35,236 bases of DNA from Mucilaginibacter xinganensis (GCA_026225055.1 JAMFSA010000050.1:1-35236), one strand, 5' to 3'. Shown: positions 7,368 to 16,656, numbered from the stretch's first letter. Translations and numbers: made by a program. The notes: a model not told the origin generated them from the sequence alone.

Positions 7368-8444
7368 GTGAACAAGCGCGTATTAAGGCATATCGTATTT
7401 TGGGTAACGTATTTTATTATAAATACTTTGTTCGAGTTTTCGTGGATCCAGTCCTTCTTTCCAAACCCGAACCACCGGGACGAGATTGTGATGCAGGCCG
7501 TATTAACCAATGCTATCATTTTACCTTCAAAACTGCTGTTCACTTATTTTGTATTTTATTTTTCTATACCAAAGGCATTTAATAAAACCCTTAACAGCAA
7601 CGTTAATATCATTATTACAACCCTGGTTTTTGTAGCATCCATATTCCTGCACCGTGTACTGGCTACTTTTCTGCTGGTCGAAAACCCCTCCTTCACCAAC
7701 CAGGTGAAGTTGACCTATGACAATATGTTCACGGTTTCGCAACTGTTCGCTTCCATGCTCGATCTTGGGTTTATATGCGGTGTGGCCATCGTAATTAAAC
7801 TTTTCCGCATGCAGATGAACAACCTGAGCCGGGAAAAAGATCTATCCAAAGAAAAGCTGGAAACAGAGCTCAAGTTCCTTAAAAATCAGATCAACCCTCA
7901 TTTCCTGTTCAATACGCTCAATAATATTTACGCGCTTTCCCGCAAAAAGTCTGATCTGGCACCGGTCATCATCATGAAGCTCTCAAAACTATTGCGCTTT
8001 ATGCTGTACGAGGCGGAGAAAAGCCAGGTACCTATCTCCGAAGAAATACGTGTACTGGAAGATTATGTAGAAGTTGAAAAGGTACGTTTCTCCAAACGCC
8101 TGCGCATTACCTTTAACCAGGAAATTGACGATCAGAATCAATCCATTACACCACTTATCCTGCTCCCATTCATTGAGAACGCGTTTAAGCACGGCCCCGG
8201 CGAAATGCTGGCGGACACTTTTATCGATATCAGCATAATACTGAAAAACGGCCACCTGTCGTTCATAGTAACCAACTCAAAAGAGGCCAAGGAATGTGAA
8301 AGTTCCGACCGTAAAATAGGTTTAAGCAATGTACGGAGGCAACTCGAACTGATGTATACCGAATTTAAGCTTGATATTGAGAATTTAAGTGATACATTTA
8401 AGATCAATTTATCCATCAACCTGAATAAAAGTGCAGCAGTATAA
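7368..8444 (+). CDS. LytS/YehU-type membrane sensor histidine kinase
   Basis: The 358 residues start at GTG 7368. MNKRVLRHIVFWVTY is the usual N-terminus of this Bacteroidota family, and no better ATG exists. Four membrane helices (about 9-26, 52-69, 79-102 and 126-146) have no large extracytoplasmic sensor. A short coiled coil (150-172) leads into the His_kinase domain, LKNQINPHFLFNTLNNI, with phospho-acceptor His178. The ATPase domain has N-box LLPFIENAFKHG with Asn271 and a C-terminal IGLSNVRRQLELMY motif. It overlaps the LytTR response regulator by 14 bp and is its partner. The signal is unknown. Confidence 0.93.
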   Translation: MNKRVLRHIVFWVTYFIINTLFEFSWIQSFFPNPNHRDEIVMQAVLTNAIILPSKLLFTYFVFYFSIPKAFNKTLNSNVNIIITTLVFVASIFLHRVLATFLLVENPSFTNQVKLTYDNMFTVSQLFASMLDLGFICGVAIVIKLFRMQMNNLSREKDLSKEKLETELKFLKNQINPHFLFNTLNNIYALSRKKSDLAPVIIMKLSKLLRFMLYEAEKSQVPISEEIRVLEDYVEVEKVRFSKRLRITFNQEIDDQNQSITPLILLPFIENAFKHGPGEMLADTFIDISIILKNGHLSFIVTNSKEAKECESSDRKIGLSNVRRQLELMYTEFKLDIENLSDTFKINLSINLNKSAAV

Positions 8445-9141
8445 TTGTATTATAATTGAGGATGAACCCCTGGCCACAGAGGTATTGCAGGATTACATTG
8501 CCGATGTGCCTTTCCTGAAACTGATAAACCACTACAGCAACGCCATGAGCGCGCTGACTGACCTGAACAAACAACAGATCGACCTGATATTCCTGGATAT
8601 AAACCTGCCTAAACTAAAAGGCATCGATTTTATAAAAACCCTCAAAAACCCACCGCATATTATCATTACCACTGCCTATCATGAATATGCCTTGCAGGGT
8701 TACGACCTGAATATTGTTGATTACCTGCTGAAACCAATTGAATTCAGTCGCTTTTTAAAAGCGGTAAATAAGCTGAAGTTCATCACCTCCGAGCATACTT
8801 ACAATGCCTCGCTATTTGTGCCTGAAGGGCGCGATTTTATGTTTGTTTTTGTTGATAAGAAACGGGTTAAAGTGCATTTTAAGGAGATCATCTATATTGA
8901 AAGCCTTAAAGAATATGTACGCATCGTGACTAAAGAAAAAACTATCACTACCAAATCACAACTGGGGCAAATTGAGGAATTGCTTAACAAAAATGATTTC
9001 CTGCGCATACATCGTTCCTTTATCATCGCCAAGGATAAAATAGATGCCTACACCAGCACCGTGATAGAATTATGCGGCAAAAGTTTACCCATTGGCCGCA
9101 GTTATAAGGAACTGGTAATGGGCATACTTGACGAAAAGTAA
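8431..9141 (+). CDS. LytTR-family response regulator
   Basis: The 236 residues start at GTG 8431, inside the end of the kinase gene, so translation is probably coupled. The receiver domain (about 4-120) has the acidic pair Glu10-Asp11, phosphorylation site Asp56 in LIFLDINLP, Thr80/81 and Lys101 in YLLKPIEF. The LytTR DNA-binding domain occupies about 135-234, with YIESLKEYVRIVT and FLRIHRSFIIAKDKI. It should bind short direct repeats upstream of target genes once phosphorylated by the adjacent LytS-like kinase. The targets are unknown. The upstream membrane protein and protease genes are the nearest candidates. Confidence 0.93.
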   Translation: MQQYNCIIIEDEPLATEVLQDYIADVPFLKLINHYSNAMSALTDLNKQQIDLIFLDINLPKLKGIDFIKTLKNPPHIIITTAYHEYALQGYDLNIVDYLLKPIEFSRFLKAVNKLKFITSEHTYNASLFVPEGRDFMFVFVDKKRVKVHFKEIIYIESLKEYVRIVTKEKTITTKSQLGQIEELLNKNDFLRIHRSFIIAKDKIDAYTSTVIELCGKSLPIGRSYKELVMGILDEK

Positions 9142-9144
9142 AGC

Positions 9145-9381
9145 CTAAAGATTATACGATTCCAATTGATCTGCAATCTGATTCAATAACTCCTCCCGCT
9201 CAATCCCTGCATTTTTGCAGATGTGCAAATGTTTATGCGGGCCGGGTTGAAAGCTGACTACAAAGACCCCGTTTTTATACACTTCGTACTTGCATTGCTC
9301 GCCATCGTGGTGCATATAATCACGGATCTCGAAATGGTGATGCTCATTATTATCGCTTACAGATATTTCAAATAGTTCCAT
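9145..9381 (-). CDS. small His-rich conserved-looking protein, unknown function
   Basis: This 78-residue protein is convergent with the LytTR gene, three bases from its stop. Histidines cluster in NEHHHFEIRDYMHHDGEQC and again in GPHKHLHICKN, together with two cysteines (30 and 55), which might bind a metal. The C-terminus is a charged helix. It has no signal peptide or membrane segment. Composition and the tight intergenic spacing support a real gene, but I recognise no family and assign no function. Confidence 0.6.
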   Translation of the reverse strand: MELFEISVSDNNEHHHFEIRDYMHHDGEQCKYEVYKNGVFVVSFQPGPHKHLHICKNAGIEREELLNQIADQLESYNL

Positions 9382-9457
9382 AGCCTGTTCAATATTATAA
9401 TATGCAAACCATAAGCTGGCCTTATTGTTGTAATAAAACCAATTATAAATTTAGATT

Positions 9458-9628
9458 ATGGATAATGACGAGTACGCGCACAGTATTGAAAAAGAACTGA
9501 TTGACATGAAAGAAAATTACGAAGTTGAACACTGGACCAACAAATTAGGCGTAAGCCGTGAAAACTTGCAAGAGGCAGTTGATGCCGTTGGTACATCTGT
9601 TGAGGAGATTAAAAAGTATTTAATGTAA
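9458..9628 (+). CDS. DUF3606 family small protein
   Basis: This 56-residue peptide was found by translating the gap before ligD: ATG 9458, TAA 9626-9628. The segment HWTNKLGVSRENLQEAVDAV followed by a final KKYLM is characteristic of DUF3606 (W-x-x-K-L-G-V-(S/T)-x-x-x-L-x-x-A-V-x-x-V-G). This is a small helical protein common in proteobacteria and Bacteroidota and of unknown role. The ligD start follows after 7 bp, so they are likely cotranscribed. A weak -7-like TAAATTTA lies at 9446-9453, immediately upstream, with TTG at 9425-9427. Confidence 0.82.
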   Translation: MDNDEYAHSIEKELIDMKENYEVEHWTNKLGVSRENLQEAVDAVGTSVEEIKKYLM

Positions 9629-9635
9629 TACTACC

Positions 9636-12380
9636 ATGAGCCTGGAAAAATATGCCGGAAAGCGGAATTTTACCAAAACCGCTGAACCCAAAGCCGGACT
9701 AAGCAAGGATAAAGATCATTTAATGTTCGTGATACAAAAGCATGATGCATCGCGCCTGCATTATGATTTCAGGCTCGAGATGGATGGCGTATTGAAAAGC
9801 TGGGCGGTACCAAAAGGCCCATCAACCGACCCAAAAACAAAGCGGCTGGCCATGATGGTGGAGGACCACCCTTTTGATTACCGTAATTTTGAGGGCATTA
9901 TTCCACAGGGCGAATATGGCGGCGGGACAGTGATAGTTTGGGATGAAGGCACCTACGAACCCATTGAGGAAATAAAAGGCAAGAAAGCACAGGAAAAGCA
10001 TTTACTGGAGCAATTAAAATCAGGCTCATTAAAAATAAAACTGCACGGTGAAAAGCTGGAAGGCGAATATGCCCTGGTGAAAACCCATGGCATGGGCGAA
10101 AACGGCTGGTTACTGATAAAGCATAACGACAAGTTTGCCAGTACAAAGGATATAACCAAAGAAGACAAATCTGTACTCACGGGCAAAACCATTGATTCGA
10201 TGGAAAAAAGCAGTGAGAAAGTATGGCAGCATGGTCATGAAGAAGCTGTAGAAGAGCCCAAAAAAGGCAGTAAAAAAAAAGTCCAGGCGGAGCGGATTAG
10301 CGAAGTGGTGGATCCGGCAGGACAGGCTGAGGCACTGGTATCTTCGGATGAGATCGACGTTAAAGAACTGATAAAATCGGCACCAAAAGTTGCCATCCCT
10401 GAAAACATCCAGCCCATGAAGGCTACGCTGGTTGATGAGCCTTTTGATGACCCTGACTGGCTATACGAGGTTAAATGGGATGGCTACCGGGCCATTGCTA
10501 CCATCAACAAAGGCGAGGTAAACCTCATATCCCGCAACAACAAAACCTTTAATGATAAATTCTACTCCATTTATAATTTACTGCAAAAGTGGAAGATAAA
10601 TGCCGTGCTTGATGGCGAGATCCTGGTATTGAACGATAAAGGTGTGTCCGATTTTGGCGCTTTACAAAACTGGCGCAGCGAAGCCGATGGCGAATTGGTA
10701 TTTTATGTATTCGATATCCTTTGGTATGAAGGTAAAAACCTGATGGGCTTGCCGCTAAACCAGCGCCAGGCTATTTTAAAGGAGATATTGCCGACTGATA
10801 ACGACCACATTCGCCAGAGCAAAGTATTTAACGCCAGCGGCATCGATTTCTTTAATGCCGCCGAACGTATGGGACTGGAGGGCATCATCGCCAAAAAAGC
10901 AAGTAGTACCTATACTTCTGATCTGCGCTCGCGCGAATGGCTGAAGATAAAAGTACATCAAAGGCAGGAAGTGATCATTGCTGGCTTTACTAAGAACGCG
11001 GGCACCAGTAAATCATTCAGCGCGCTGGTATTAGGTGTTTATGATGGCGGCATTTTAAGGTATGTGGGCAAGGTAGGTACCGGATTTTCTGATAAATTGC
11101 AAAAGGAAATGATGGCACAATTTGAGCCGTTAATTATCGATAAAAGTCCGTTTGATGTGGAACCCGATGTGAATAAGCCCTCACGTTTTCGCCCTAAACG
11201 CATGGGTGCTAAACCAACCTGGCTAAAACCGGAGCTGGTTTGCGAGGTTGCTTTTGCCGAAGTTACCAGTGATGGCGTATTTCGACAGGCATCATTTAAA
11301 GGAATGCGGATAGATAAAAAGGCAAAAGATGTAGTGCTTGAAATGCCAAAGAACACCAACGAAACTGTTGAAGAGGTTGATAATAAACCAGCTAAAGATA
11401 CCCATAAAGATGTTGTTATGCCGCCAAAAGATAAGGACCGTAAAACATTACTGAATCCGACAGATGAAACCCAGGTACGCAAAATTTGCGGGCACGATTT
11501 GAAATTCACTCACCTGAGCAAGGTTTACTGGCCCGAGGATAATGTTACCAAGCGCGATATGTTTAATTACTATTACCAGGTAGCTGAATATATATTGCCA
11601 TATTTAAAGGACAGGCCCATGTCGCTCAACCGTTTCCCTAACGGGATCCATGGTTCCAGCTTTTATCAGAAGGACGTTACCGGCAAAGCGCCTGATTGGG
11701 TTACCAAAACATTCCCTTATACTACAAGTGAGGGCGAGCATAAGGAATATTTAGTAGGCTCGGATGAATCTTATTTATTATGGATGGCATCATTGGGTTG
11801 TATTGAAATGAACCCGTGGTTCAGCCGTGTACAGTCGCCGGATAACCCGGATTATTGCGTGATAGACCTCGACCCGGATAAAAACACATTCGACCAGGTG
11901 ATTGAGGCAGCACAGGAAGTAAAAAAGGTGTTGGATACTATTGATGTGCCCTCCTACCCAAAAACATCAGGCTCAACAGGCATGCATATTTACATCCCGC
12001 TGAGTGCTAAATATACTTACGACCAAAGCCAGATGTTCGCTAAGATCATAGTACAACTGGTACACAAACAGATCCCGGATTACACCAGCCTGGAGCGTAT
12101 GGTAAGCAATCGCAAGGGTAAAATGTATCTCGATTTTTTACAGAACCGCCCGGGCGCTACCATTGCCGGCCCCTACTCGCTACGGCCTAAGGTTGGCGCA
12201 ACGGTTTCCATGCCTTTAAACTGGGACGAAGTAAAACCGGGGCTGACTATGAAAGATTTCACTATCTTCAACTCCATCGACCGCCTCAAAGAAACCGGCG
12301 ACCTGTTTAAAGGTGTACTCGACAAAGGCATCGACCTTGAAAAAACAATAAAAAAAGCCCAAAGCACATTTGGCAAATAA
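9636..12380 (+). CDS. ligD: multifunctional ATP-dependent DNA ligase D (PE-ligase-polymerase)
   Basis: The 914 residues carry three domains in the order found in Pseudomonas-type LigD. An N-terminal 3'-phosphoesterase domain (about 28-165) contains QKHDASRLHYDFRLE and IIPQGEYGGG. An ATP-dependent ligase (about 255-575) has nucleophile Lys280 in YEVKWDGYR, then LDGEILVL, GLEGIIAKK and EWLKIKV. A primase-like polymerase domain (about 620-905) has metal-binding VIDLDPD (Asp744, Asp746) and KTSGSTGMHIYIPL. It processes, fills and seals double-strand breaks in Ku-dependent end joining. No Ku gene is in the window. It lies between the DUF3606 peptide and an SMUG2-like glycosylase gene. Confidence 0.96.
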   Translation: MSLEKYAGKRNFTKTAEPKAGLSKDKDHLMFVIQKHDASRLHYDFRLEMDGVLKSWAVPKGPSTDPKTKRLAMMVEDHPFDYRNFEGIIPQGEYGGGTVIVWDEGTYEPIEEIKGKKAQEKHLLEQLKSGSLKIKLHGEKLEGEYALVKTHGMGENGWLLIKHNDKFASTKDITKEDKSVLTGKTIDSMEKSSEKVWQHGHEEAVEEPKKGSKKKVQAERISEVVDPAGQAEALVSSDEIDVKELIKSAPKVAIPENIQPMKATLVDEPFDDPDWLYEVKWDGYRAIATINKGEVNLISRNNKTFNDKFYSIYNLLQKWKINAVLDGEILVLNDKGVSDFGALQNWRSEADGELVFYVFDILWYEGKNLMGLPLNQRQAILKEILPTDNDHIRQSKVFNASGIDFFNAAERMGLEGIIAKKASSTYTSDLRSREWLKIKVHQRQEVIIAGFTKNAGTSKSFSALVLGVYDGGILRYVGKVGTGFSDKLQKEMMAQFEPLIIDKSPFDVEPDVNKPSRFRPKRMGAKPTWLKPELVCEVAFAEVTSDGVFRQASFKGMRIDKKAKDVVLEMPKNTNETVEEVDNKPAKDTHKDVVMPPKDKDRKTLLNPTDETQVRKICGHDLKFTHLSKVYWPEDNVTKRDMFNYYYQVAEYILPYLKDRPMSLNRFPNGIHGSSFYQKDVTGKAPDWVTKTFPYTTSEGEHKEYLVGSDESYLLWMASLGCIEMNPWFSRVQSPDNPDYCVIDLDPDKNTFDQVIEAAQEVKKVLDTIDVPSYPKTSGSTGMHIYIPLSAKYTYDQSQMFAKIIVQLVHKQIPDYTSLERMVSNRKGKMYLDFLQNRPGATIAGPYSLRPKVGATVSMPLNWDEVKPGLTMKDFTIFNSIDRLKETGDLFKGVLDKGIDLEKTIKKAQSTFGK

Positions 12381-12448
12381 TGAAATAAACAGACGCACAT
12401 CCTATAAATCAATAGAATCCAATAAATTCTTGTTCTTAATTTTAGTTC

Positions 12449-13153
12449 ATGCATTCTTTCGCCGACAAAATAATCAACTTTAACAAAACCCTGCATTTCA
12501 CAGGCACATTACCCGAAGGCGTACACATCATGAACCCTTTCCGCGAAAGCGAAACGGCTTTGGCTTGCTCTGAGATATTTTATAAAAAGTATTATAACGA
12601 TAACGACCCGCGGCATCTGATCTTAGGTATTAATCCAGGCAGGTTTGGCTCAGCCATGACAGGAGTTTCCTTTACCGACCCTAAAAGGATGAGCGCGCAA
12701 TGCGAGATACCTTTCAGCGGACAAATGACGCATGAACCATCATCAGAGTATGTGTATGATATGATAAAAGCCTACGGCGGCATCAAGGAATTTTATCATC
12801 ATTTTTATATCCACTCCATTTGTCCGCTGGGTTTTACGGTTACCGGACCAAAGGGCAAGGAGATCAACTATAATTACTACGACCGCCCCGATCTGCAAAA
12901 GGCAGTTTACCCGTTCATCATCGATAACCTGAAAAAGCAAATAGCCATGGGCTTTGAAACCGATGTATGCTTTTGCTTCGGCACAGGGAAGAACGAAGCT
13001 TTTTTCCGGAAGCTAAACAATGAAATGGGCTTCTTTAAGCAGATTATCGCGCTGGAACACCCACGATATATTATGCAATATAAATCGAAAACAAAGCAAG
13101 TTTATATTGATAAATACCTGCAGGCTTTTCAACAGGTTAACGCCATATTATGA
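12449..13153 (+). CDS. SMUG2-type uracil-DNA glycosylase family protein (DUF4918-like)
   Basis: The 234 residues include LGINPGRFGSAMTGVSFTDP (59-78), which corresponds to motif 1 of the SMUG branch of the uracil-DNA glycosylase superfamily. HPRYIMQY (204-211) is at the motif 2 position, in the form I associate with SMUG2 proteins described from Pedobacter. It should excise uracil or other deaminated bases in base-excision repair. Substrate range is not readable from sequence. Its stop overlaps the ATG of the DUF72 gene (ATGA, 13150-13153), and it lies 68 bp downstream of ligD. Confidence 0.85.
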   Translation: MHSFADKIINFNKTLHFTGTLPEGVHIMNPFRESETALACSEIFYKKYYNDNDPRHLILGINPGRFGSAMTGVSFTDPKRMSAQCEIPFSGQMTHEPSSEYVYDMIKAYGGIKEFYHHFYIHSICPLGFTVTGPKGKEINYNYYDRPDLQKAVYPFIIDNLKKQIAMGFETDVCFCFGTGKNEAFFRKLNNEMGFFKQIIALEHPRYIMQYKSKTKQVYIDKYLQAFQQVNAIL

Positions 13154-13908
13154 GCAGCGAAGGCAAATTTTATGGCGGTATCAGCGGTTTGCAGGTCCCT
13201 ATCCCCAAGCGTGATTTTCCACCCGAGTTTGCCGATAAAAGCAGGCTGAACTTTTATGCAAGTTTGTTTAACAGCATCGAGATCAACAGTTCATTTTACA
13301 AACTGCCACAAGCTAAAACCGTTGCCAAATGGGCATTGGATGTACCTGAAAATTTTAAATTCACCTATAAACTCTGGCGTGATATCACCCATAATAAAAA
13401 TTTACTTTTTAAGCCTGAAGATGTTGACCGTTTTATAGAAGGAATTAACCATGCGGGTGACAAAAAAGGTTGTTTGCTGGTGCAATTCCCGCCAAGTATT
13501 ACGGTTGCAAGCCGGGGCCAGCTGGAATATTTATTATCAGTTATCCGGAATATCGACCCGTCTGAAGAATGGAAACTAACTATAGAATTCCGCCACCGCT
13601 CTTGGTATAATGATAGTATTTATGAACTGCTGCAAAAATATAAGGCAAGTTTGGTGATACAGGATATGCCCGCCTCTGTTTCACCATTGATCGCCTTAGC
13701 GGATGATCATATTTACCTGCGCTTTCATGGGCCTAATGGCGGCTATCGCGGCAGTTATGCTGATGACTTTTTGTATGAGTATGCGCAGTATGTAAAGGAA
13801 TGGATGGCGGAAGGGAAAGATGTTTATGCTTATTTTAACAATACTATGGGCAATGCTATCAATAACTTAGTCGCTCTGAAAAGTTTTCTTGAACCTGAAG
13901 AGCTATAA
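13150..13908 (+). CDS. DUF72 family protein (YecE-like TIM barrel)
   Basis: The 252 residues carry DUF72 signatures: YGGISGLQVPIPK at the N-terminus, FNSIEINSSFYKLP (40-53), LTIEFRHRSWY and the C-terminal VYAYFNNTMGNAINNL. The family is predicted to be a TIM barrel with an endonuclease-like active-site arrangement, but its reaction is not established. Translation is coupled to the SMUG2-like gene through ATGA, so a role in nucleic acid metabolism is a reasonable inference. It has no signal peptide. Confidence 0.9.
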   Translation: MSSEGKFYGGISGLQVPIPKRDFPPEFADKSRLNFYASLFNSIEINSSFYKLPQAKTVAKWALDVPENFKFTYKLWRDITHNKNLLFKPEDVDRFIEGINHAGDKKGCLLVQFPPSITVASRGQLEYLLSVIRNIDPSEEWKLTIEFRHRSWYNDSIYELLQKYKASLVIQDMPASVSPLIALADDHIYLRFHGPNGGYRGSYADDFLYEYAQYVKEWMAEGKDVYAYFNNTMGNAINNLVALKSFLEPEEL

Positions 13909-14089
13909 ACAATAATGTATCACCCTGACCTAAATAAACTACAAAAAACATACTTCCTACAGCTAAATTTTCTCTTTAAAATAATTTACAAGTATGAAAT
14001 ACCTATAAATAATGATTTATCAGCCTGGTACAACAGTATGGAATAATTTTAGTATAGCATGATGTATCACACTAAAAAACATAAAAACC

Positions 14090-14236
14090 ATGACAAGTAT
14101 TTTGTACATCATCGCCGTTATCCTTGTGATATGCTGGGCTATCGGATTCTTCGCTTATTCTGCAGGTGGTATAATCCACGTATTGCTGGTAATTGCTATT
14201 ATAGCATTAATACTGGGAGTTATCCGCAGGGCCTGA
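14090..14236 (+). CDS. lmo0937-family small membrane protein
   Basis: This 48-residue peptide (ATG 14090, TGA 14234-14236) contains two hydrophobic helices, SILYIIAVILVICWAIGFF and GIIHVLLVIAIIALILGVI, joined by a short AYSAGG turn and ending RRA. This two-helix layout with F-x-x-S-A-G-G-x-I-H matches the small inner-membrane family annotated as lmo0937, often stress-induced. Its role is unknown. It is preceded by 181 bp of AT-rich sequence with no clear gene and followed 19 bp later by a strong terminator, so it is probably a monocistronic transcript. Confidence 0.82.
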   Translation: MTSILYIIAVILVICWAIGFFAYSAGGIIHVLLVIAIIALILGVIRRA

Positions 14237-14255
14237 TAGTTTAAGACTCGATATT

Positions 14256-14291
14256 AAGCCGGACAGTATTTTTACTGTCCGGCTTTTTTTT
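14256..14291 (+). terminator. strong intrinsic terminator after the lmo0937-family gene
   Basis: AAGCCGGACAGTA (14256-14268) and TACTGTCCGGCTT (14273-14285) pair perfectly over 13 bp with a TTTT loop. Six more T residues follow, to 14291. Confidence 0.93.
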
Positions 14292-14397
14292 GCTATTTTT
14301 CTTTCGTTACTTTTTGCATCAAACTATATTTACCTTTAATCCAAATGATCGGGCCTCAAATACCTGTCAAGTAGCTTATTTGATACTTTAGTAGCTT

Positions 14398-15648
14398 ATG
14401 GAAAATTATACCGTTGTACTTATTATTCTTGGTATCATGATCGGCCTCTCGGCTGTTGCCGATAAAATAAAGCTACCCTATCCTATTTTGCTCATTGTAG
14501 CGGGCATAACTATAGGCTTTATCCCGCAATTGCCAACTGTAGTACTCAACCCCGAAATAGTTTTCCTGCTCTTTTTACCACCCTTATTGTACGATGCCGC
14601 CTTTAACATCTCTTTTCAGGAATTTAAAACCAATATCAATACCATTAGCACACTGGCCATTACACTGGTGTTTATCACCGCGACCGGCATAGCTGTTTTC
14701 GCGCATTATTTTATACCGGGCATGACCTGGCCGCTGTCATTTGTACTCGGTGCTATATTATCGGCAACTGATAGTGTGGCTGCCATGAGCATTACCAAAG
14801 GCCTTGGCCTGCAGCATAAAACAGTTACCATACTGGAGGGCGAAAGCCTGGTGAATGATGCCTCGGCATTGGTAGCTTATCGTTTTGCTGTGGCTGCTGT
14901 AACAGGCGCTGCTTTTGTATTTTGGAAAGCTTCGCTTGAATTTGTTATACTGATGGGCGGCGGCGCTTTAGTAGGTTGGGTGATGGGCCAATTACTAACT
15001 TATATTATTAATAAGGTTAAAGACAACCACATGGTTACCATCAGTTTTTTATTGCTGATGCCCTTTGTTACTTATTTAATAGCCGAAGATCTCGATGTAT
15101 CGGGTGTTATATCGGTAGTAATACTGGGATTGATCATCGCCCGGTTTAAAAATGAGAATACTGCCAGCGACTTGAAGAAAGAGGCGCGTTCTATCTGGGA
15201 TATCATTGTATTTTTATTGAATGGTTTGATCTTCATCCTGATAGGCCTCCAGTTGCCTTATGTAATAAAAAACCTCAGCAACAATCAATTGATCCCCGAT
15301 ATAGGCTACGGATTTTTAATAACCCTTATTGCTTTAGCATTGCGCATGATCCGCGTATTTGCACAAAAAACAAACCTTCAAAAAGCGTTTCAAAAAGGCA
15401 AAGGTAAAATAACTGAAGGAGCACTGCTCGATTTTAAAAACAGCCTTATCATCAGTTGGTCGGGTATGCGCGGCATTGTGTCACTGGCAATAGCCATTGG
15501 CTTACCCTTAACCCTGGCCGATGGCACTCCATTTCCAAAACGTAACTCCATTATACTTATTTCGATTATCGTGGTACTTTTCACACTTATAGGTCAGGGA
15601 CTAAGTTTGCCATGGCTGGTGAAAAGGCTTAAGCCTGATGAAAAATAA
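14398..15648 (+). CDS. CPA1-family Na+/H+ antiporter
   Basis: The 416 residues form about twelve membrane helices. Family motifs include FLLFLPPLLYDAAF (55-69), ATDSVAAMS (123-131), LEGESLVNDASALVAY (146-161) with the ion-binding Asn153-Asp154 pair of electroneutral CPA1 exchangers, and SWSGMRGIVSLAIAI near the C-terminus. The protein exchanges cytoplasmic Na+ (or K+/Li+) for protons at the inner membrane. ATDS replaces the common ATDP, and the long cytoplasmic tail of YjcE-type homologues is missing, so it ends soon after the last helix. It appears monocistronic, with a 172-bp gap downstream. Confidence 0.93.
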   Translation: MENYTVVLIILGIMIGLSAVADKIKLPYPILLIVAGITIGFIPQLPTVVLNPEIVFLLFLPPLLYDAAFNISFQEFKTNINTISTLAITLVFITATGIAVFAHYFIPGMTWPLSFVLGAILSATDSVAAMSITKGLGLQHKTVTILEGESLVNDASALVAYRFAVAAVTGAAFVFWKASLEFVILMGGGALVGWVMGQLLTYIINKVKDNHMVTISFLLLMPFVTYLIAEDLDVSGVISVVILGLIIARFKNENTASDLKKEARSIWDIIVFLLNGLIFILIGLQLPYVIKNLSNNQLIPDIGYGFLITLIALALRMIRVFAQKTNLQKAFQKGKGKITEGALLDFKNSLIISWSGMRGIVSLAIAIGLPLTLADGTPFPKRNSIILISIIVVLFTLIGQGLSLPWLVKRLKPDEK

Positions 15649-15820
15649 CGGGTAGTCAATATTTATCTTAATTAATAGCCACCCCGAAAGTCAATCATCC
15701 CGCCTAAATGAGTTTCATTTTATAATCTGCAACTTACTATAAGTCAAAATAAAGGTTTGCCAAACGCTTTACGCCTAATTTCACATAGTTTTTAACAGGT
15801 CTATCCTAATCTTAAATGCT

Positions 15821-16624
15821 ATGTATCACAAAATCACACTAAAAAACTTACTGGCAGTATTAATATTACTCGCTTGCTCGGCAAAATTATATGCACAGGA
15901 CGATGCTGCCGAACTGGCTAAAAAACTGGCGAACCCCGTTGGCAGCCTTATAAGTGTACCTTTCCAGATCAATACCGATTATGGCATCGGCCCATTAGAT
16001 GGCAGCCGCAATGTTGTTAATTTTCAGCCTGTAGTGCCTATCGTCCTTAGTAAAAATTTAAACCTAATAACCCGTATGGTATTACCTATTGTTACACAAT
16101 ACAATATAACCGGTGTAGGGCAACAGCAAAGTGGCTTGGGCGATGCATTGGTTAGCGCGTTTTTTAGCCCGACTACAGGCGGGATAACTTGGGGCGCAGG
16201 CCCTGCAATTTCGGTTCCGACTGCTACAAATGATGCCTTCGCCAGTAAAAAATTGGGCGTAGGCCCTACTGTAGTAGCGTTAAAGCAGACAAACGGGTTA
16301 ACCATTGGCGTACTGGCAAATCAAATATGGAGCATTGCAGGCAGTGGCAGCACGCCAAGCGTTAGCCAGACATTTATACAGCCCTTTATAACCTACAACT
16401 GGAAAACTGGCGCTGGTTTAGGCGGCACATTAGAATGGACCCAAAACTGGAAAGCCAGCACCACCACCATGTACCTTGTACCAACCGTTAGCGGCATTAC
16501 CAGCCTAGGCAAACAAAAAGTACAGCTGGGCGTTGGCCCGCGATTCAATATAGCGGCGGTAGACGGCGGCCGGGCCGATCTGGGTTGGCGGGCTACAGTA
16601 TCATTCATCTTCCCGAAAAAATAG
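15821..16624 (+). CDS. outer-membrane beta-barrel-like protein (transporter-like)
   Basis: The 267 residues begin with a signal peptide (hydrophobic 10-19, cleavage after KLYAQ). The mature part alternates short hydrophobic/aromatic strands with Gly/Ser/Asn turns (LISVPFQINTDYGIG, LITRMVLPIVTQY, QLGVGPRFNI) and ends in VSFIFPKK. This is typical of outer-membrane barrels of the group annotated as transporter or neuromedin-U-like. No plug, TonB box or active-site motif is visible. Substrate unknown. It is flanked on both sides by gaps above 110 bp and is probably transcribed alone. Confidence 0.7.
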   Translation: MYHKITLKNLLAVLILLACSAKLYAQDDAAELAKKLANPVGSLISVPFQINTDYGIGPLDGSRNVVNFQPVVPIVLSKNLNLITRMVLPIVTQYNITGVGQQQSGLGDALVSAFFSPTTGGITWGAGPAISVPTATNDAFASKKLGVGPTVVALKQTNGLTIGVLANQIWSIAGSGSTPSVSQTFIQPFITYNWKTGAGLGGTLEWTQNWKASTTTMYLVPTVSGITSLGKQKVQLGVGPRFNIAAVDGGRADLGWRATVSFIFPKK

Positions 16625-16656
16625 AACTATAATATTTAGATAGCTAACTAAAACAT

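Noticed and set aside
11039..11509. 156-codon open frame antisense to ligD
   Set aside because: It is the reverse reading of the ligase domain and linker, Ser/Thr/Pro-rich, with no recognisable motif.
14059..14244. 61-codon frame overlapping the lmo0937-type gene
   Set aside because: It is out of frame with the 48-residue hydrophobic peptide, which matches a known small family. This frame gives a basic, Cys/Tyr/His-rich nonsense-like protein.
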